A stretch of DNA of 64,000 bases from Cylindrospermum sp. NIES-4074 (GTDB taxonomy: Bacteria; Cyanobacteriota; Cyanobacteriia; Cyanobacteriales; Nostocaceae). The first letter of the stretch is position 1. Every line of letters begins with the position of its first letter. The notes beneath the pieces are model-generated. The model did not search any database. It was not told the DNA's origin and saw only the letters and a program-made list of their open reading frames with translations. The stretch is from assembly GCA_003994795.1 (NCBI GenBank), contig AP018269.1, forward strand, positions 3,001,484 to 3,065,483, read 5' to 3'. Positions 18,402-27,223 of the stretch are shown here, in pieces. The position numbers were made by a program, and so were the translations under genes.

Positions 18402-19535
18402 ATGTTTACTTTTGCCAACCCAACTGACTTAATTTTAGAAATTCCCCCCACCACGCAAAATCAGGCTTTTTCTCATCCACATTCGCGCTATCAAGGTTAT
18501 ATCAATCAACTTTGCTTGGGTGCTGTCTTGCGATGGTTGCAAGAAGAGTTGACACCACAAGCAAAAGTCTGGCCCAACACAACAGCCTTACCAAGTTTTT
18601 GGGAATTTGTCAATGGTACCGCAGTCACAGCAGGCGCAATCAGATTTATCTTAGTTCCCAGTGAAGCAATTGATGACAGTGAATTGCGAGTACCCCAAGA
18701 ATGGGTAGATATTCCCACTTGGGCGGGGGATTATTATTTAGCAGTGCAAGTGGAACCTGAAGAGGGTTATGTGAGGGTTTGGGGTTATTGCACCCATGCA
18801 CAACTGAAGGCACAAGGCAGTTATGATTTAGGCGATCGCACTTATTCTTTAGATGCTAGCGATATCATCAAGGATATAAATGTGTTAACTGTGGCGTTGC
18901 AACTTTGTCCAGAAGAACCCACACGTAGCATTATTGAAGAATTACCGGCTTTAGCATTACCACAAGCCCAAAACCTAATTACCCGTTTGGGAACCAGAGA
19001 GATAATTACACCCCGTTTAGCTATCCCTTGGACGTTATGGGGGAGTTTAATTGCACATGGGGGTTGGAGACAAAGCTTATATCAAACACGTTTGGGAATT
19101 CCAGAACAATGGTCAATTCTGCAATGGTTGCAAAGTGGAGTTTCTCAAGTTGCTGAAGCTGTCGGTTGGGGAAGCTTAGATTTGCAATTAAGTGCGGCTG
19201 GGGCGCGGAGTGTGGAAGCAAGACAGCCACAGCAAACTTTATTTCGTCAATTAGCGATCGCCGGTCAATTATACGAATTGCTAATTACACCACAAGACGA
19301 AGCTGCGATTTGGCGCTTTGAATTGCGTAATCTTACCCCTGGCGGAAGTATCCCCGGTGGTTTTAAACTCAGACTCCTCACAGAAGATTTACAACCATTT
19401 CCCGATAATGAAGCGATCGCCACCACCACCGTCGAAGCAATTTTTATAGAAGTTGCCTTAGAACCAGGAGAAGGGCTAGTCTGGGAAATAGAACCCCTTC
19501 CCGAAAACTATGACCGCGAAATTCTCAAATTTTAA
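18402..19535 (+). CDS. DUF1822 family protein
   Basis: A 377-residue soluble protein recognised by the DUF1822 opening (a YQGYINQLCLGAVLRWLQEE stretch) and the middle part with W-x-x-DYYLAVQV and VRVWGYCTH. No signal peptide or membrane segment is visible. No catalytic role is established for the family. It lies directly behind the sigma-like gene on the same strand, and the pair is probably one operon. Whether it modulates the sigma factor is unknown. Confidence 0.8.
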   Translation: MFTFANPTDLILEIPPTTQNQAFSHPHSRYQGYINQLCLGAVLRWLQEELTPQAKVWPNTTALPSFWEFVNGTAVTAGAIRFILVPSEAIDDSELRVPQEWVDIPTWAGDYYLAVQVEPEEGYVRVWGYCTHAQLKAQGSYDLGDRTYSLDASDIIKDINVLTVALQLCPEEPTRSIIEELPALALPQAQNLITRLGTREIITPRLAIPWTLWGSLIAHGGWRQSLYQTRLGIPEQWSILQWLQSGVSQVAEAVGWGSLDLQLSAAGARSVEARQPQQTLFRQLAIAGQLYELLITPQDEAAIWRFELRNLTPGGSIPGGFKLRLLTEDLQPFPDNEAIATTTVEAIFIEVALEPGEGLVWEIEPLPENYDREILKF

Positions 19536-19631
19536 GCTTTGGCTTGGCCAATATTAGGACTTATCTCTCAAACTCTCATTTCTCTGCGGTTCATTTCTCA
19601 TGATTTTGCGTAATATAAAGTAGAGATTATT

Positions 19632-20762
19632 ATGATTGGAGTGGCAGTTGTCGGCACTGGATTTGGTCAAAAAGTCCACATACCCGGATTTCAAGCACAT
19701 CATCAGACTCAAGTAGTTGCTGTTTATCACCGAGATATTAATAAGGCGAAAGCGATCGCCGCAACCCATCAGATCCCCCATGCTAGCGACAGCCTTGCAG
19801 ATATTGTCGCTTTGCCAGAAGTGCAAGCAGTCAGCATTTCCACACCACCATTTTTGCATTATGAAATGGCAAAAACAGTTTTGCAAGCGGGGAAACATTT
19901 ATTACTAGAAAAACCCACAACCTTAAATGCATCTGAGTCCAAAGAACTTTATCAATTAGCTAAAAAACAAGGTGTTATTGCCACCGTAGACTTTGAATTT
20001 CGCTTTGTGCCAGGATGGCAATTGTTTGCTCAACTCTTGTCAGAAAATTATGTAGGTGAGTTGCGCCTGATTAAAATTGATTGGTTAGGTTCCTCTCGTG
20101 CTGATGCTTCCCGTCCTTGGAACTGGTATTCTGCTAAAGATAAAGGCGGTGGTGCATTGGGATCTTTAGGTTCTCATGCCTTTGATTACATTCATTGGTT
20201 ATTTGGGCCAGTACGCAGATTAAATGCCCATTTGAGTACCGCTATTCCCGCGCGAATTGATCCAATTAGCGGAGAATTAAAGCCAGTGGAGACAGACGAT
20301 ACCTGTATGCTATCCCTGGAATTGGCTAATGGTACACCTTGTCAAGTTGCTATTAGTGCGGTGGTTCAAGCATCAAGAACACATTGGGTAGAAGTTTATG
20401 GCGATCGCGGCACTTTAGCTTTAGGTAGTGAAAATCAAAAAGATTACATCCACGAATTTCGGGTTTGGGGTTCCCAACCAGGTAAACCCTTAACGGAAAT
20501 TGAAATTCCCCAGCAGTTACTATTTCCCCAACATTACACCGACGGACGCATTTGTGCATTTCTCCGAGTTATAGACCAATGGGTGCAAGGAATTGACCGT
20601 CGGGAGGAAATCATACCATCTCTGCGTGAAGGGGTTTATTCTCAATTATTGATGGATTTAGCCCATAAATCCCAAGACACAGGGAGTTGGGTAGATGTAC
20701 CTCCTTTAGAAGCTTTTTTGGTTAGCGCTGATGAAATTCCACCTCTTTTTCCAAAAGCTTGA
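19632..20762 (+). CDS. Gfo/Idh/MocA family oxidoreductase
   Basis: A 376-residue NAD(P)-dependent dehydrogenase. The N-terminal Rossmann fold starts at once (VAVVGTGFGQ), the conserved EKP motif follows (LLLEKPTTLN, near residues 94-97), and the C-terminal alpha/beta sheet domain contains GGGALGSLGSHAFDYIHWLFG. Family members oxidise or reduce sugars, inositols or related compounds. The substrate cannot be assigned here. The last 41 nt overlap the 3' end of the retropepsin gene on the other strand. Confidence 0.88.
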   Translation: MIGVAVVGTGFGQKVHIPGFQAHHQTQVVAVYHRDINKAKAIAATHQIPHASDSLADIVALPEVQAVSISTPPFLHYEMAKTVLQAGKHLLLEKPTTLNASESKELYQLAKKQGVIATVDFEFRFVPGWQLFAQLLSENYVGELRLIKIDWLGSSRADASRPWNWYSAKDKGGGALGSLGSHAFDYIHWLFGPVRRLNAHLSTAIPARIDPISGELKPVETDDTCMLSLELANGTPCQVAISAVVQASRTHWVEVYGDRGTLALGSENQKDYIHEFRVWGSQPGKPLTEIEIPQQLLFPQHYTDGRICAFLRVIDQWVQGIDRREEIIPSLREGVYSQLLMDLAHKSQDTGSWVDVPPLEAFLVSADEIPPLFPKA

Positions 20763-21318
20763 TATCATAATTGCCAAAGAAATCATGACCCAGCAATCCA
20801 ATACCAGCGTTTGGGGCGATCGCCACCTTTATATCCTTAGCCATAACTCCACCTACAACAATTGACTTTATCTGCCCAGTGCGAAATTTAACTTGACTAC
20901 CATCAGCAATTTGGGCTTCCATCGTTCCTGTAGCATTAACCTTGAGTTTATTCGCCATTCTGCGAGTGATCAAAGTACCATTAGCGCCTGTATCTAAAAT
21001 CATCTCAAAGGTTTGTTTGTTATTAAAAGTGACATCAATTACAGGTGTATTCCCAAGGCGGCGCTTAATCGGAATCCGCACAATTTTACCTTCTGGAAAT
21101 GTTGCACGACTGGGAATCCGCGCAATTTTTCGTTCTGGGACTGTGACACCGCAAAGTTTACCCAAACTAATGGTTTTACCAGAGGATGTCACCATAAAAC
21201 ATACTCCTGGGTCTTCAGCTGCGACCTGATGTGATGATGATAAAAATGCCAGCGTTGGTATTACCGTCATCAAAACTAGTTTACTGGTAATTATCCAGCT
21301 TCTCAAGGCATTCTTCAT
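20722..21318 (-). CDS. Secreted retropepsin-like aspartic protease
   Basis: A 198-residue protein with an N-terminal signal sequence or anchor (SWIITSKLVLMTVIPTLAFL) and a single retropepsin domain: MILDTGANGTLITRRMA contains the DTGA active site, and GLLGHDFFGNYDI is the second conserved segment. It is probably periplasmic and dimeric. A linker carries three repeats of R-I-P-x-R/K. GGAG in front of the ATG at 21318 supports this start over the TTG at 21330. It is convergent with and overlaps the oxidoreductase gene. Confidence 0.78.
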   Translation of the reverse strand: MKNALRSWIITSKLVLMTVIPTLAFLSSSHQVAAEDPGVCFMVTSSGKTISLGKLCGVTVPERKIARIPSRATFPEGKIVRIPIKRRLGNTPVIDVTFNNKQTFEMILDTGANGTLITRRMANKLKVNATGTMEAQIADGSQVKFRTGQIKSIVVGGVMAKDIKVAIAPNAGIGLLGHDFFGNYDIKLLEKEVEFHQR

Positions 21319-21645
21319 GTAGTTCTCCAAATTGATCTAGATATGTTAATTACTAGATACCTCAGACTGGCTGAAAAACTGGATAGTATTTTCTGATTGG
21401 CTAATAAAATACAAAATTTGCCATATACCCACGAGGTTAATCTGTAGTTAATAATCCAGATTACCAAGGTTAATATTAATAATTAACTGCCTGAAGGATT
21501 AATTTGTCATACTTGCATGATACTTTTTATACTTTTATCAAAAAAAACATCTTTTATTTTTTAATAAGACTCTACTTTTTATGGTGTCGTTTTTCTATAT
21601 TATTAACAACTGCCACCAGATGAGCATAACTGTCATGGCTACTAA
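21319..21645. other. AT-rich intergenic DNA
   Basis: This is the upstream region of the secreted protease gene. It is strongly AT-rich with no clear gene or promoter pair. Confidence 0.4.
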
Positions 21646-21897
21646 TATAGGACTTACGCCAGGAAACACCAAATATGGAGCATTGCTTAAGTCTCTTGTA
21701 GGGTGCGTCAGTCACTCTGCTCCAGTTAAAAATTAAAAATTAAAACCTAAAAAGTTAGTGATTTCATTTTTAATTTTTAATTCTTAATTTTTAATTGCAT
21801 TTGACGCACCCTACTAATATGCTGTCCCAAAAGCTGAAAATGACTAACTATCGTTGCTCCATATCGTGTTCAATTTGTATAGTGCGTAAGTCCTATA
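21646..21897. mobile_element. 252-bp MITE-like element with nested inverted repeats
   Basis: Perfect 14-bp terminal inverted repeats, TATAGGACTTACGC at 21646-21659 and its complement at 21884-21897. Inside lies a second perfect pair, GTAGGGTGCGTCA (21698-21710) with its complement (21802-21814). The innermost part is an A-then-T-rich palindromic stretch. A target duplication of TA is possible but overlaps the termini. The element encodes no transposase, so it would depend on an element elsewhere; TA targeting would suit an IS630/Tc1-type enzyme. Confidence 0.75.
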
Positions 21898-22493
21898 ATA
21901 TTCATTTTGCGTCTGAAAATAGTTCTTTCGTAGATAAAGTCAAGATAATCAGTCGGTTTTTATCACAAGCGAAATAAATTTTATTACGAGATGCAAAAAA
22001 TATAAACTTAAGTATCTTTGGGCATCGTCATGGTACAGCTAGAAAAATTTCTAGAGACATTTATAGTTTATCTAAAATGAGAAATTAAAGGAGTCGTCAA
22101 AAAAGGAAAAAAGCGGTTCTTCCGTACTTACTATACTAAATTACTTTGAAAACGTCTAAAACCCTCGCCATATAAGGATTTTAGGTGAATTCATGGTTGT
22201 AATTCACATCAATTTGGCATCAAAAACAATCAAGCCCTTTATTTATAAGGGTTTTGGAGTAAATAAACTCATATTTGGCATAACACGTACTGAAAAACCA
22301 TATATTTTGCCAAAATTACGGCAATTTAAATTCGGCAATTACTTAAAATGTGGGCAAGGATGATTACGGCAGTTCACACTTCTTAATCGAACTGGGGTGT
22401 TGTGGTCAATTGCCAGATCAGGTTTTGCTTTAACCTAATAATGGGAGTAATAACAGCACTCTACAACAAATTGATCAAGGCAGGTTGCAATTC
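21898..22493. other. Intergenic region upstream of hemJ
   Basis: About 600 bp of AT-rich DNA. It contains an inverted repeat, GTGAATT at 22185-22191 with AATTCAC at 22201-22207, and repeated [AT]TTTGGCAT-type words. A 56-codon frame at 22193-22363 has no ribosome site and no recognisable product. Confidence 0.4.
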
Positions 22494-23078
22494 ATGGCTT
22501 ATTCCTGGTTTAAAGCGTTTCACATCGTTGGCTTCGTCGTTTGGTTTGCTGGGTTATTCTACCTGGTGCGTCTGTTCATCTACCATGTTGAGGCTAACCA
22601 AGAACCCGAACCTGCAAGAACGATACTGAAAAACCAGTATCAAATTATGGAAAAGCGTCTCTACGGTATTATCACTAACCCAGGAATGTATGTCACCATC
22701 GCTATGGCCCTGGGTATTATCTCTACAGAACCGGACGTATTAAAGGAACCCTGGCTACATTTCAAACTATTGTGTGTTGCCCTTCTCATTGGCTATCATC
22801 ATTACTGCGCCCGTCTGATGAAGCAGTTAGCAGCAGATGAATGCCGCTGGAGTGGTCAACATTTGCGGGCTTTAAATGAAGCGCCTACACTAATGTTAGT
22901 GGTGATAGTCATGTTGGCTGTCTTCAAGAATAGCTTACCTACAGACCTCACCGCCTGGTTAATTTTTGGTTTAATTGTCTTTATGGCTGTCAGCATTCAG
23001 CTTTACGCCAAAATCCGCAGACGCAACAAAGAAAAGCAGTTAGAACAGTTAAATCAAGTTCCCCAAGCCCAAAGTTAG
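22494..23078 (+). CDS. hemJ: Protoporphyrinogen IX oxidase HemJ
   Basis: A 194-residue membrane protein with four or five membrane segments and the HemJ signature at the N-terminus: MAYSWFKAFHIVGFVVWFAG, with H10 conserved. NQYQIMEKRLYGIITNPGMY, a KLLCVALLIGYHHYC segment and LNEAPTLMLV follow. HemJ converts protoporphyrinogen IX to protoporphyrin IX, the last common step to haem and chlorophyll, and is the usual form in cyanobacteria. The ATG at 22494 is chosen over a TTG three codons upstream. It stands alone. Confidence 0.93.
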   Translation: MAYSWFKAFHIVGFVVWFAGLFYLVRLFIYHVEANQEPEPARTILKNQYQIMEKRLYGIITNPGMYVTIAMALGIISTEPDVLKEPWLHFKLLCVALLIGYHHYCARLMKQLAADECRWSGQHLRALNEAPTLMLVVIVMLAVFKNSLPTDLTAWLIFGLIVFMAVSIQLYAKIRRRNKEKQLEQLNQVPQAQS

Positions 23079-23108
23079 GCAGGATATTTCAGCAACACCC
23101 GACACCCG

Positions 23109-23132
23109 GTAGGGGCACAGCTGTGCCCCTAC
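23109..23132. repeat. 24-nt perfect palindrome behind hemJ
   Basis: Twelve-base arms GTAGGGGCACAG with no loop, 31 nt after the hemJ stop. It could slow polymerase, but no T-run follows, so it is called as a repeat and not as a terminator. Confidence 0.6.
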
Positions 23133-23389
23133 GAATGGTCTATAATTACACATAATTGACTGTGGCGTAATTTGACTTTCTAACCAGATTTCCAAATCTG
23201 CAAAAACAAAAATATCCAACAAAACCCCACCCAATGCATCTATCTGTTCTCAAGACAGCATTTTTCGTAGGGTGTGTTGTCGCGTAGCGCAACGCACCAT
23301 ATTGATAAGTTAAAACAAATCTAATTTACATACTATAAAGTAGATGAAACTCTTGTGGGGTGGACATCTTGCCCGCCCTAATTATACAA

Positions 23390-23497
23390 TTTATAGCGGT
23401 TCTCATTTGGATTAAATCCATCACTACTCAGAATGTAGAGACGTTACATGTAACGTCTCTACATTGTGTATTGCACGCAACCAAGAATCACTATAAA
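23390..23497. repeat. MITE-like element with an embedded 34-nt palindrome
   Basis: Outer ends TTTATAGCGGTTCT and AGAATCACTATAAA form imperfect terminal repeats of the TATAGCGGTT family. At the centre lies a perfect 34-nt palindrome (23432-23465) with AATGTAGAGACGTTACA arms, a second repeat family also present at 29672-29703 and 61557-61580. Confidence 0.65.
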
Positions 23498-23831
23498 TGC
23501 AGAGCAGCTTATATAACAATACGATTCAGTTAAGCCTAAAACTCTTTTTTTTAACGAACCGCAGAGGCGCAGAGGACGCAGAGAGAAGAAAAAAATGCTT
23601 CACTGGACTGTATTAACTTATATAACGGTGCATTAGACGTTCCGCCGTAACTACTACTTGACTAATTGATAAAGTTTAGGTAATGTTGGGATTACATTCA
23701 TTCTCAGATAAAAGATTACTGATCTTTGCGCGATAAGAGAAGAAAGAAAAATACCAGAAGTGTAAAGATCACAAAAGTAACAGCATAAAGGGTTAATGAC
23801 TCTATAGAGCCGAACGCGCAACCCGAAAGCC

Positions 23832-23903
23832 GACATAAGAGTTCCTGACGCCGACAACGACGCAGCTACGATACGCCAAACGGCAAAAATAAGGAATACT
23901 GAT
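23832..23903 (-). other. Candidate variable region of a diversity-generating retroelement
   Basis: The last 40 codons of the FGE domain keep the fixed scaffold LRGGSW, CR, A, R and GFRV. The positions that are usually AAY (asparagine) codons in templates of this type read ATC, AGT, ATT, TAT, TTT, TAT, AGC, TGC, GTC, GTT, GTC, GGC, GTC, TCT, TAT and GTC. Every one ends in C or T, as expected if adenines of AAC/AAT template codons were replaced at the first two positions. No reverse transcriptase or template repeat was seen in this window, so these would have to lie elsewhere. Confidence 0.65.
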
Positions 23904-25390
23904 CCAAGAACCACCGCGCAGGATTCGATAATTATCCCCACTATTCCAAGCACTACCGTCTGTTGGCGAATTTATATAATTTTCGTGCCACCCATCTTCG
24001 CACCATTCCCATACATTACCATGCATATCGTATAGACCGAAAGCATTTGGCCGGAAAATTCCTACATTTGTTGTTTCTTCACGATACTTACCTTTGGGGC
24101 TGAAATTGTATGTTTGATTTCCATTGTAATTAGCTAAATATGTGGTGATTGTGTCACCAAAATAAAAAGGGGTAGTAGTTCCGGCTCTACAAGCATATTC
24201 CCATTCAGCCTCGCTGGGCAAGCGATATAATTTGCCTGTATGCTTTTTTAATCTAGAACAAAATTCCTGCGCGTCATTCCATGATACTTGCTCAACTGGT
24301 CGGTTAGTACCTTTAAAGTGAGATGGGTTGGGGTTTAAATAAATTTTTACTTTTGGTAAAGCTGCTACCCTTTCCCATTGTGCTTGAGTAACAGGATATT
24401 TCCCCATAAAAAAGGGTTTAATGGCAACTTTGTGCTGGGGTTTTTCATTATCATATGATGAACCCATCAAAAAATTTCCTCCAGTCATAGCTACCATTTC
24501 TAAGGTAACATCTTTACCAAAAACAGAGTTTTTACCTAAATTTTCGCTCAAATATTGTGCTTGGCATTTTTCTATTTTTACTTCTAGACCTTCAGCATTT
24601 ACAGTCACTACCTCAAACTGAAAAACCTGTAATTTCTTTTTCTGAGTAGATGGGGTTTCAGACTGTATAGACCTACCTCCAACAGGTGATTTAACAGGCT
24701 CAGGTTGTAAAACTGGAGAAGAACTTCCTTGTCGCTGAGAAATTCTGTAAAATGCTTCAATCGCTTGCAAATCTGAACCCCTAGCAGCTACATTCACCCG
24801 CATCCATAGCTGTTTGGCTAATTCCCAATTTCCTTGTACTTCTGCTTGAAAAGCATCAAGTTTTAGCGTTGCAATATCATTTAAAGTGGCGTATTGCGGT
24901 AATAAAATTAGGTGTAGCTTAGTCGCAGGTTCCGCAACAGCGTAAGGATTCTGTGGAATTTTTCCATAATCTTGATTAATAGCAGGAACACGCCGTTTTA
25001 AATATTCCTGCAACCTTTCCACCGTCGCACAGTTCCCTTCACCATTTATTCTTAACCCTTCTAACAAAGCGTGGGTAAATGAACCATGCTGTAATTGCTC
25101 AATTTCCCAAGACTTTTGCTGAGAACTGCAAGAATAAAAGGTAATCACTCCTTGATGCTCTCCGCCAATACCTAAGCCGCTTCTACTTCTTTCATTGCGA
25201 CAGGCATCCAAGAACAATACCACATTATCAGCACCGCAACGACGCAATCTTTGGGTGACAAAATCCACAGAGATAGCGGTATGCTCTGGATCTCCGGGGT
25301 CACTATCCGATAGTATTACAGCAATTTGAGATCAAACACGCCACAAAGATCGTAAACTTTAAAAATGTAAAAAAAGAAGATTATTGAGAA

Positions 25391-26361
25391 ATGGCAGCAT
25401 ATTCCATTGACTTGCGAAAGAAGATATTAAGTGCGTGGCAAAACCAAGAAGGTACGCAGAGAGAGTTAGCGGAAAGATTTAAAGTTAGTTTATCATTTAT
25501 CCGTGACTTTTTGCGTCGGTATCGAGAGACGGGGGAGATAACTGCCAGATCCCAAGGAGGAGATCGGCGCTCAAAGCTTAAAGATAAAGAGCAAGAATTA
25601 TTAAAGATAATGGTGACAGAGCAAAATGATCTATATTTGCGAGAAATTCAAGCAGCAATCAAAGAGCGCGCATGTATAGAAGTAAGTATATCAAGTTTGT
25701 CCCGTACTCTCAACCGCTTAAAATTAAATCGTAAAAAAAAACTTTAGTAGCGACTGAGCAAGCGACAGAACGAGTACAAGAATTGCGCCATGAATTTCGG
25801 CGTTGGTTAGATACTATAGATGTTAGAAACCTGGTATTCATCGATGAAACAGGTGTAAATCTAGCTATGACAAGACACTATGGTAGGTGTGAAGGTGGAG
25901 TCAGAGTCTATGATAATCGCCCAGGAAATAAAGGTAAAAACATGACTGTAATTGCAGCTATGAGCGATGAAGGCTTAATTGCCACTATGACTTTCCCCGG
26001 TAGTTTGAATACGGCTAGTTTTTTAGTTTTTATCGAGCAAATATTACTACCTCAGTTGTGGCGGGGAGCAATTGTAGTGATGGATAATTTACCTGTACAT
26101 TATGCTAATACGGCAAAAGCAATAATAGAATCTGTTGGCGCTAAAATTAAGTTTTTGCCTCCATACTCGCCTGATTTATCACCAATCGAATTATGTTGGT
26201 CAAAGTTAAAAGAAATTCTTCGTTCTGCTAAAACTCGCACATTTGATACTCTTAATGAAGCAATCACTATGGCTGTTAATACTATTACTGATGAAAATGC
26301 GCTAAATTGGTTTCATCATTGTGGTCTATTTTTTGACCCTATTAGAAAGCTATTCCTGTAG
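25391..26361 (+). CDS. IS630-family transposase made by a -1 frameshift
   Basis: The first frame (25391-25747) encodes a helix-turn-helix N-terminus (MAAYSIDLRKKILSAW, then TQRELAERFKVSLSFIRDFL). The second frame, up to 26361, encodes the DDE catalytic part: FIDETGVN, VVMDNLPVH, and PPYSPDLSPIELCWSKLKE with the final acidic residue. A -1 shift at nine consecutive As (25733-25741) joins them as KKKTLVATEQATERV, giving an intact protein of about 323 residues. Programmed frameshifting or slippage at A-runs is known for IS630 elements. No other damage is visible, so the element may be active. Confidence 0.88.
25733..25741 (+). promoter_or_regulatory. A9 slippery site for -1 frameshifting
   Basis: Nine As directly before the first-frame stop (CTT TAG). 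Slipping back one base opens the frame that carries the DDE domain. Confidence 0.75.
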
Positions 26362-26806
26362 TGGGTTTGATCGCAAACTGCTGTAAGTAATCACGGTCAG
26401 CATGACGTTGACCATGACCAGCAAAGAAAAACCACAGATTATCCCCTGGTTGTAACAGAGGTTGTTCAAATTGCGCTCTTAAAAATCGCCGCAGGTGTCC
26501 AAAGGTTGGCTGTGTGGGTATTGGTGGATTAGTATCGATGGGTGGAGAGTCTTCTGTGAACAAGAAAACTTCATCAAACCTCCCTTCCAGCTTAAACCAA
26601 TCACGCATTCCCTCAGCATCGCCCTTGGCATATTCTAGCGCCTGGAAGTTGCTATATTTATTTATGCCGATGCTAATTGCCCAATTAACCATTTCTCCAG
26701 CCTAAATCCGATTTTTCCCCTTTTGCGGCGAAAATAGACGTATTACTTTTATCATAGTAATGTCTTCTGTTGTCAATAGTAATACGCAGTTTCAGGAATA
26801 AATCTG

Positions 26807-27223
26807 ATGTCTGAAGAAATTTTTACCCCAAACACAATCTGGATTATTACAGAAGAAGTGGCTGAAACCACAACAACTACTAGTGAAACATCAACTGTGA
26901 GAGGTGCTAGAGACAGTCGTGATATGGGAGGAATAATCGGACGCAAAAGCGCTGAGGAAATAGTGCTGACTACAGAAAAAGGTAAAGTAGTAATTACCAA
27001 GCGCAAGCCTGTAGAGGTAACAAAACTCAAGGAGCAAATGAAGGGATTTCTGCAAGCAATGCGGGAAATGCTGGATGAAGCTGACGAACCTGATTCTAAA
27101 ATTCAGCTTGATGAAGTGGAAGTATCAGTTGAAATTAATGGGGAAGGACAAGTTAGCTTACTAGGAATTGGTGGGAAAGCAGGCGGTAAAGGAAGTATGA
27201 CTTTTAAATTTAAGCGCAAATAA
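26807..27223 (+). CDS. Small Pepco-like protein beside the metacaspase gene
   Basis: A 138-residue soluble protein. It begins with a WIITEEV strand and a threonine-rich, poorly structured stretch. The second half (about 70-138) reads VEVTKLKEQMKGFLQAM, then DEVEVSVEINGEGQVSLLGI and GGKAGGKGSMTFKFKR. This pattern resembles the Pepco domain, found beside caspase- and trypsin-like proteases in conflict systems of multicellular bacteria; the assignment is from memory. It is divergent from the metacaspase-FGE gene with a 114-bp gap, consistent with a shared control region. It may hold the protease in check or deliver a signal, which is inferred. Confidence 0.6.
   Translation: MSEEIFTPNTIWIITEEVAETTTTTSETSTVRGARDSRDMGGIIGRKSAEEIVLTTEKGKVVITKRKPVEVTKLKEQMKGFLQAMREMLDEADEPDSKIQLDEVEVSVEINGEGQVSLLGIGGKAGGKGSMTFKFKRK

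Larger units (their letters stand above)
23079..23801. other. Repeat-rich intergenic region
   Basis: Between hemJ and the metacaspase gene there is a 24-nt perfect palindrome (23109-23132), a TAGGGTGTGTTG/CAACGCACC repeat (23266-23300), the element at 23390-23497, and a CGCAGAGGCGCAGAGGACGC repeat (23562-23581). On the minus strand the first 100 bases behind the metacaspase-FGE stop are pyrimidine-rich. Confidence 0.55.
25317..26385 (+). mobile_element. IS630-family insertion sequence
   Basis: The element is 1,069 bp including flanking TA on both sides. The terminal inverted repeats are about 23 bp with three or four mismatches: TACAGCAATTTGAGATCAAA at the left and the complement of TTTGATCGCAAACTGCTGTA at the right. 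TA at each end fits the TA target duplication of the IS630/Tc1 superfamily. It carries one frameshifted transposase gene and sits inside the metacaspase-FGE gene in the opposite orientation. Confidence 0.92.
23802..26692 (-). pseudogene. Metacaspase (C14)-FGE fusion gene interrupted by IS630
   Basis: The 5' part (26386-26692) encodes MVNWAISIGINKY and the caspase histidine H93 (FFFAGHGQ). The 3' part (23802-25316) encodes the caspase cysteine C142 (LFLDACRN), a proline/serine linker and an FGE-type (SUMF1/C-type-lectin fold) domain ending in LRGGSW and GFRV. Removing 25317-26385 and leaving one TA joins the parts in frame (RDYL then ILSDSDPGDPEH) to give an intact 607-residue protein. The insertion is therefore clean and separates the two catalytic residues. 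The 3' piece can restart at a GTG (25268), giving 488 residues without the catalytic histidine. The C-terminus has a likely diversified region. The intact protein would be a caspase-like protease with a ligand-binding FGE head. Confidence 0.88.

Noticed and set aside
21795-21977. 60-codon plus-strand frame
   Set aside because: It lies across the end of the 252-bp MITE-like element and has no ribosome site.
22193-22363. 56-codon frame upstream of hemJ
   Set aside because: No Shine-Dalgarno site and no family resemblance; the sequence is made of short repeated words and an inverted repeat at its start.
23640-23801. Retroelement reverse transcriptase or template repeat next to the variable region
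   Set aside because: The 160 bp behind the gene contain no coding frame of useful length and no copy of the LRGGSW...GFRV segment; none was seen elsewhere in the window.
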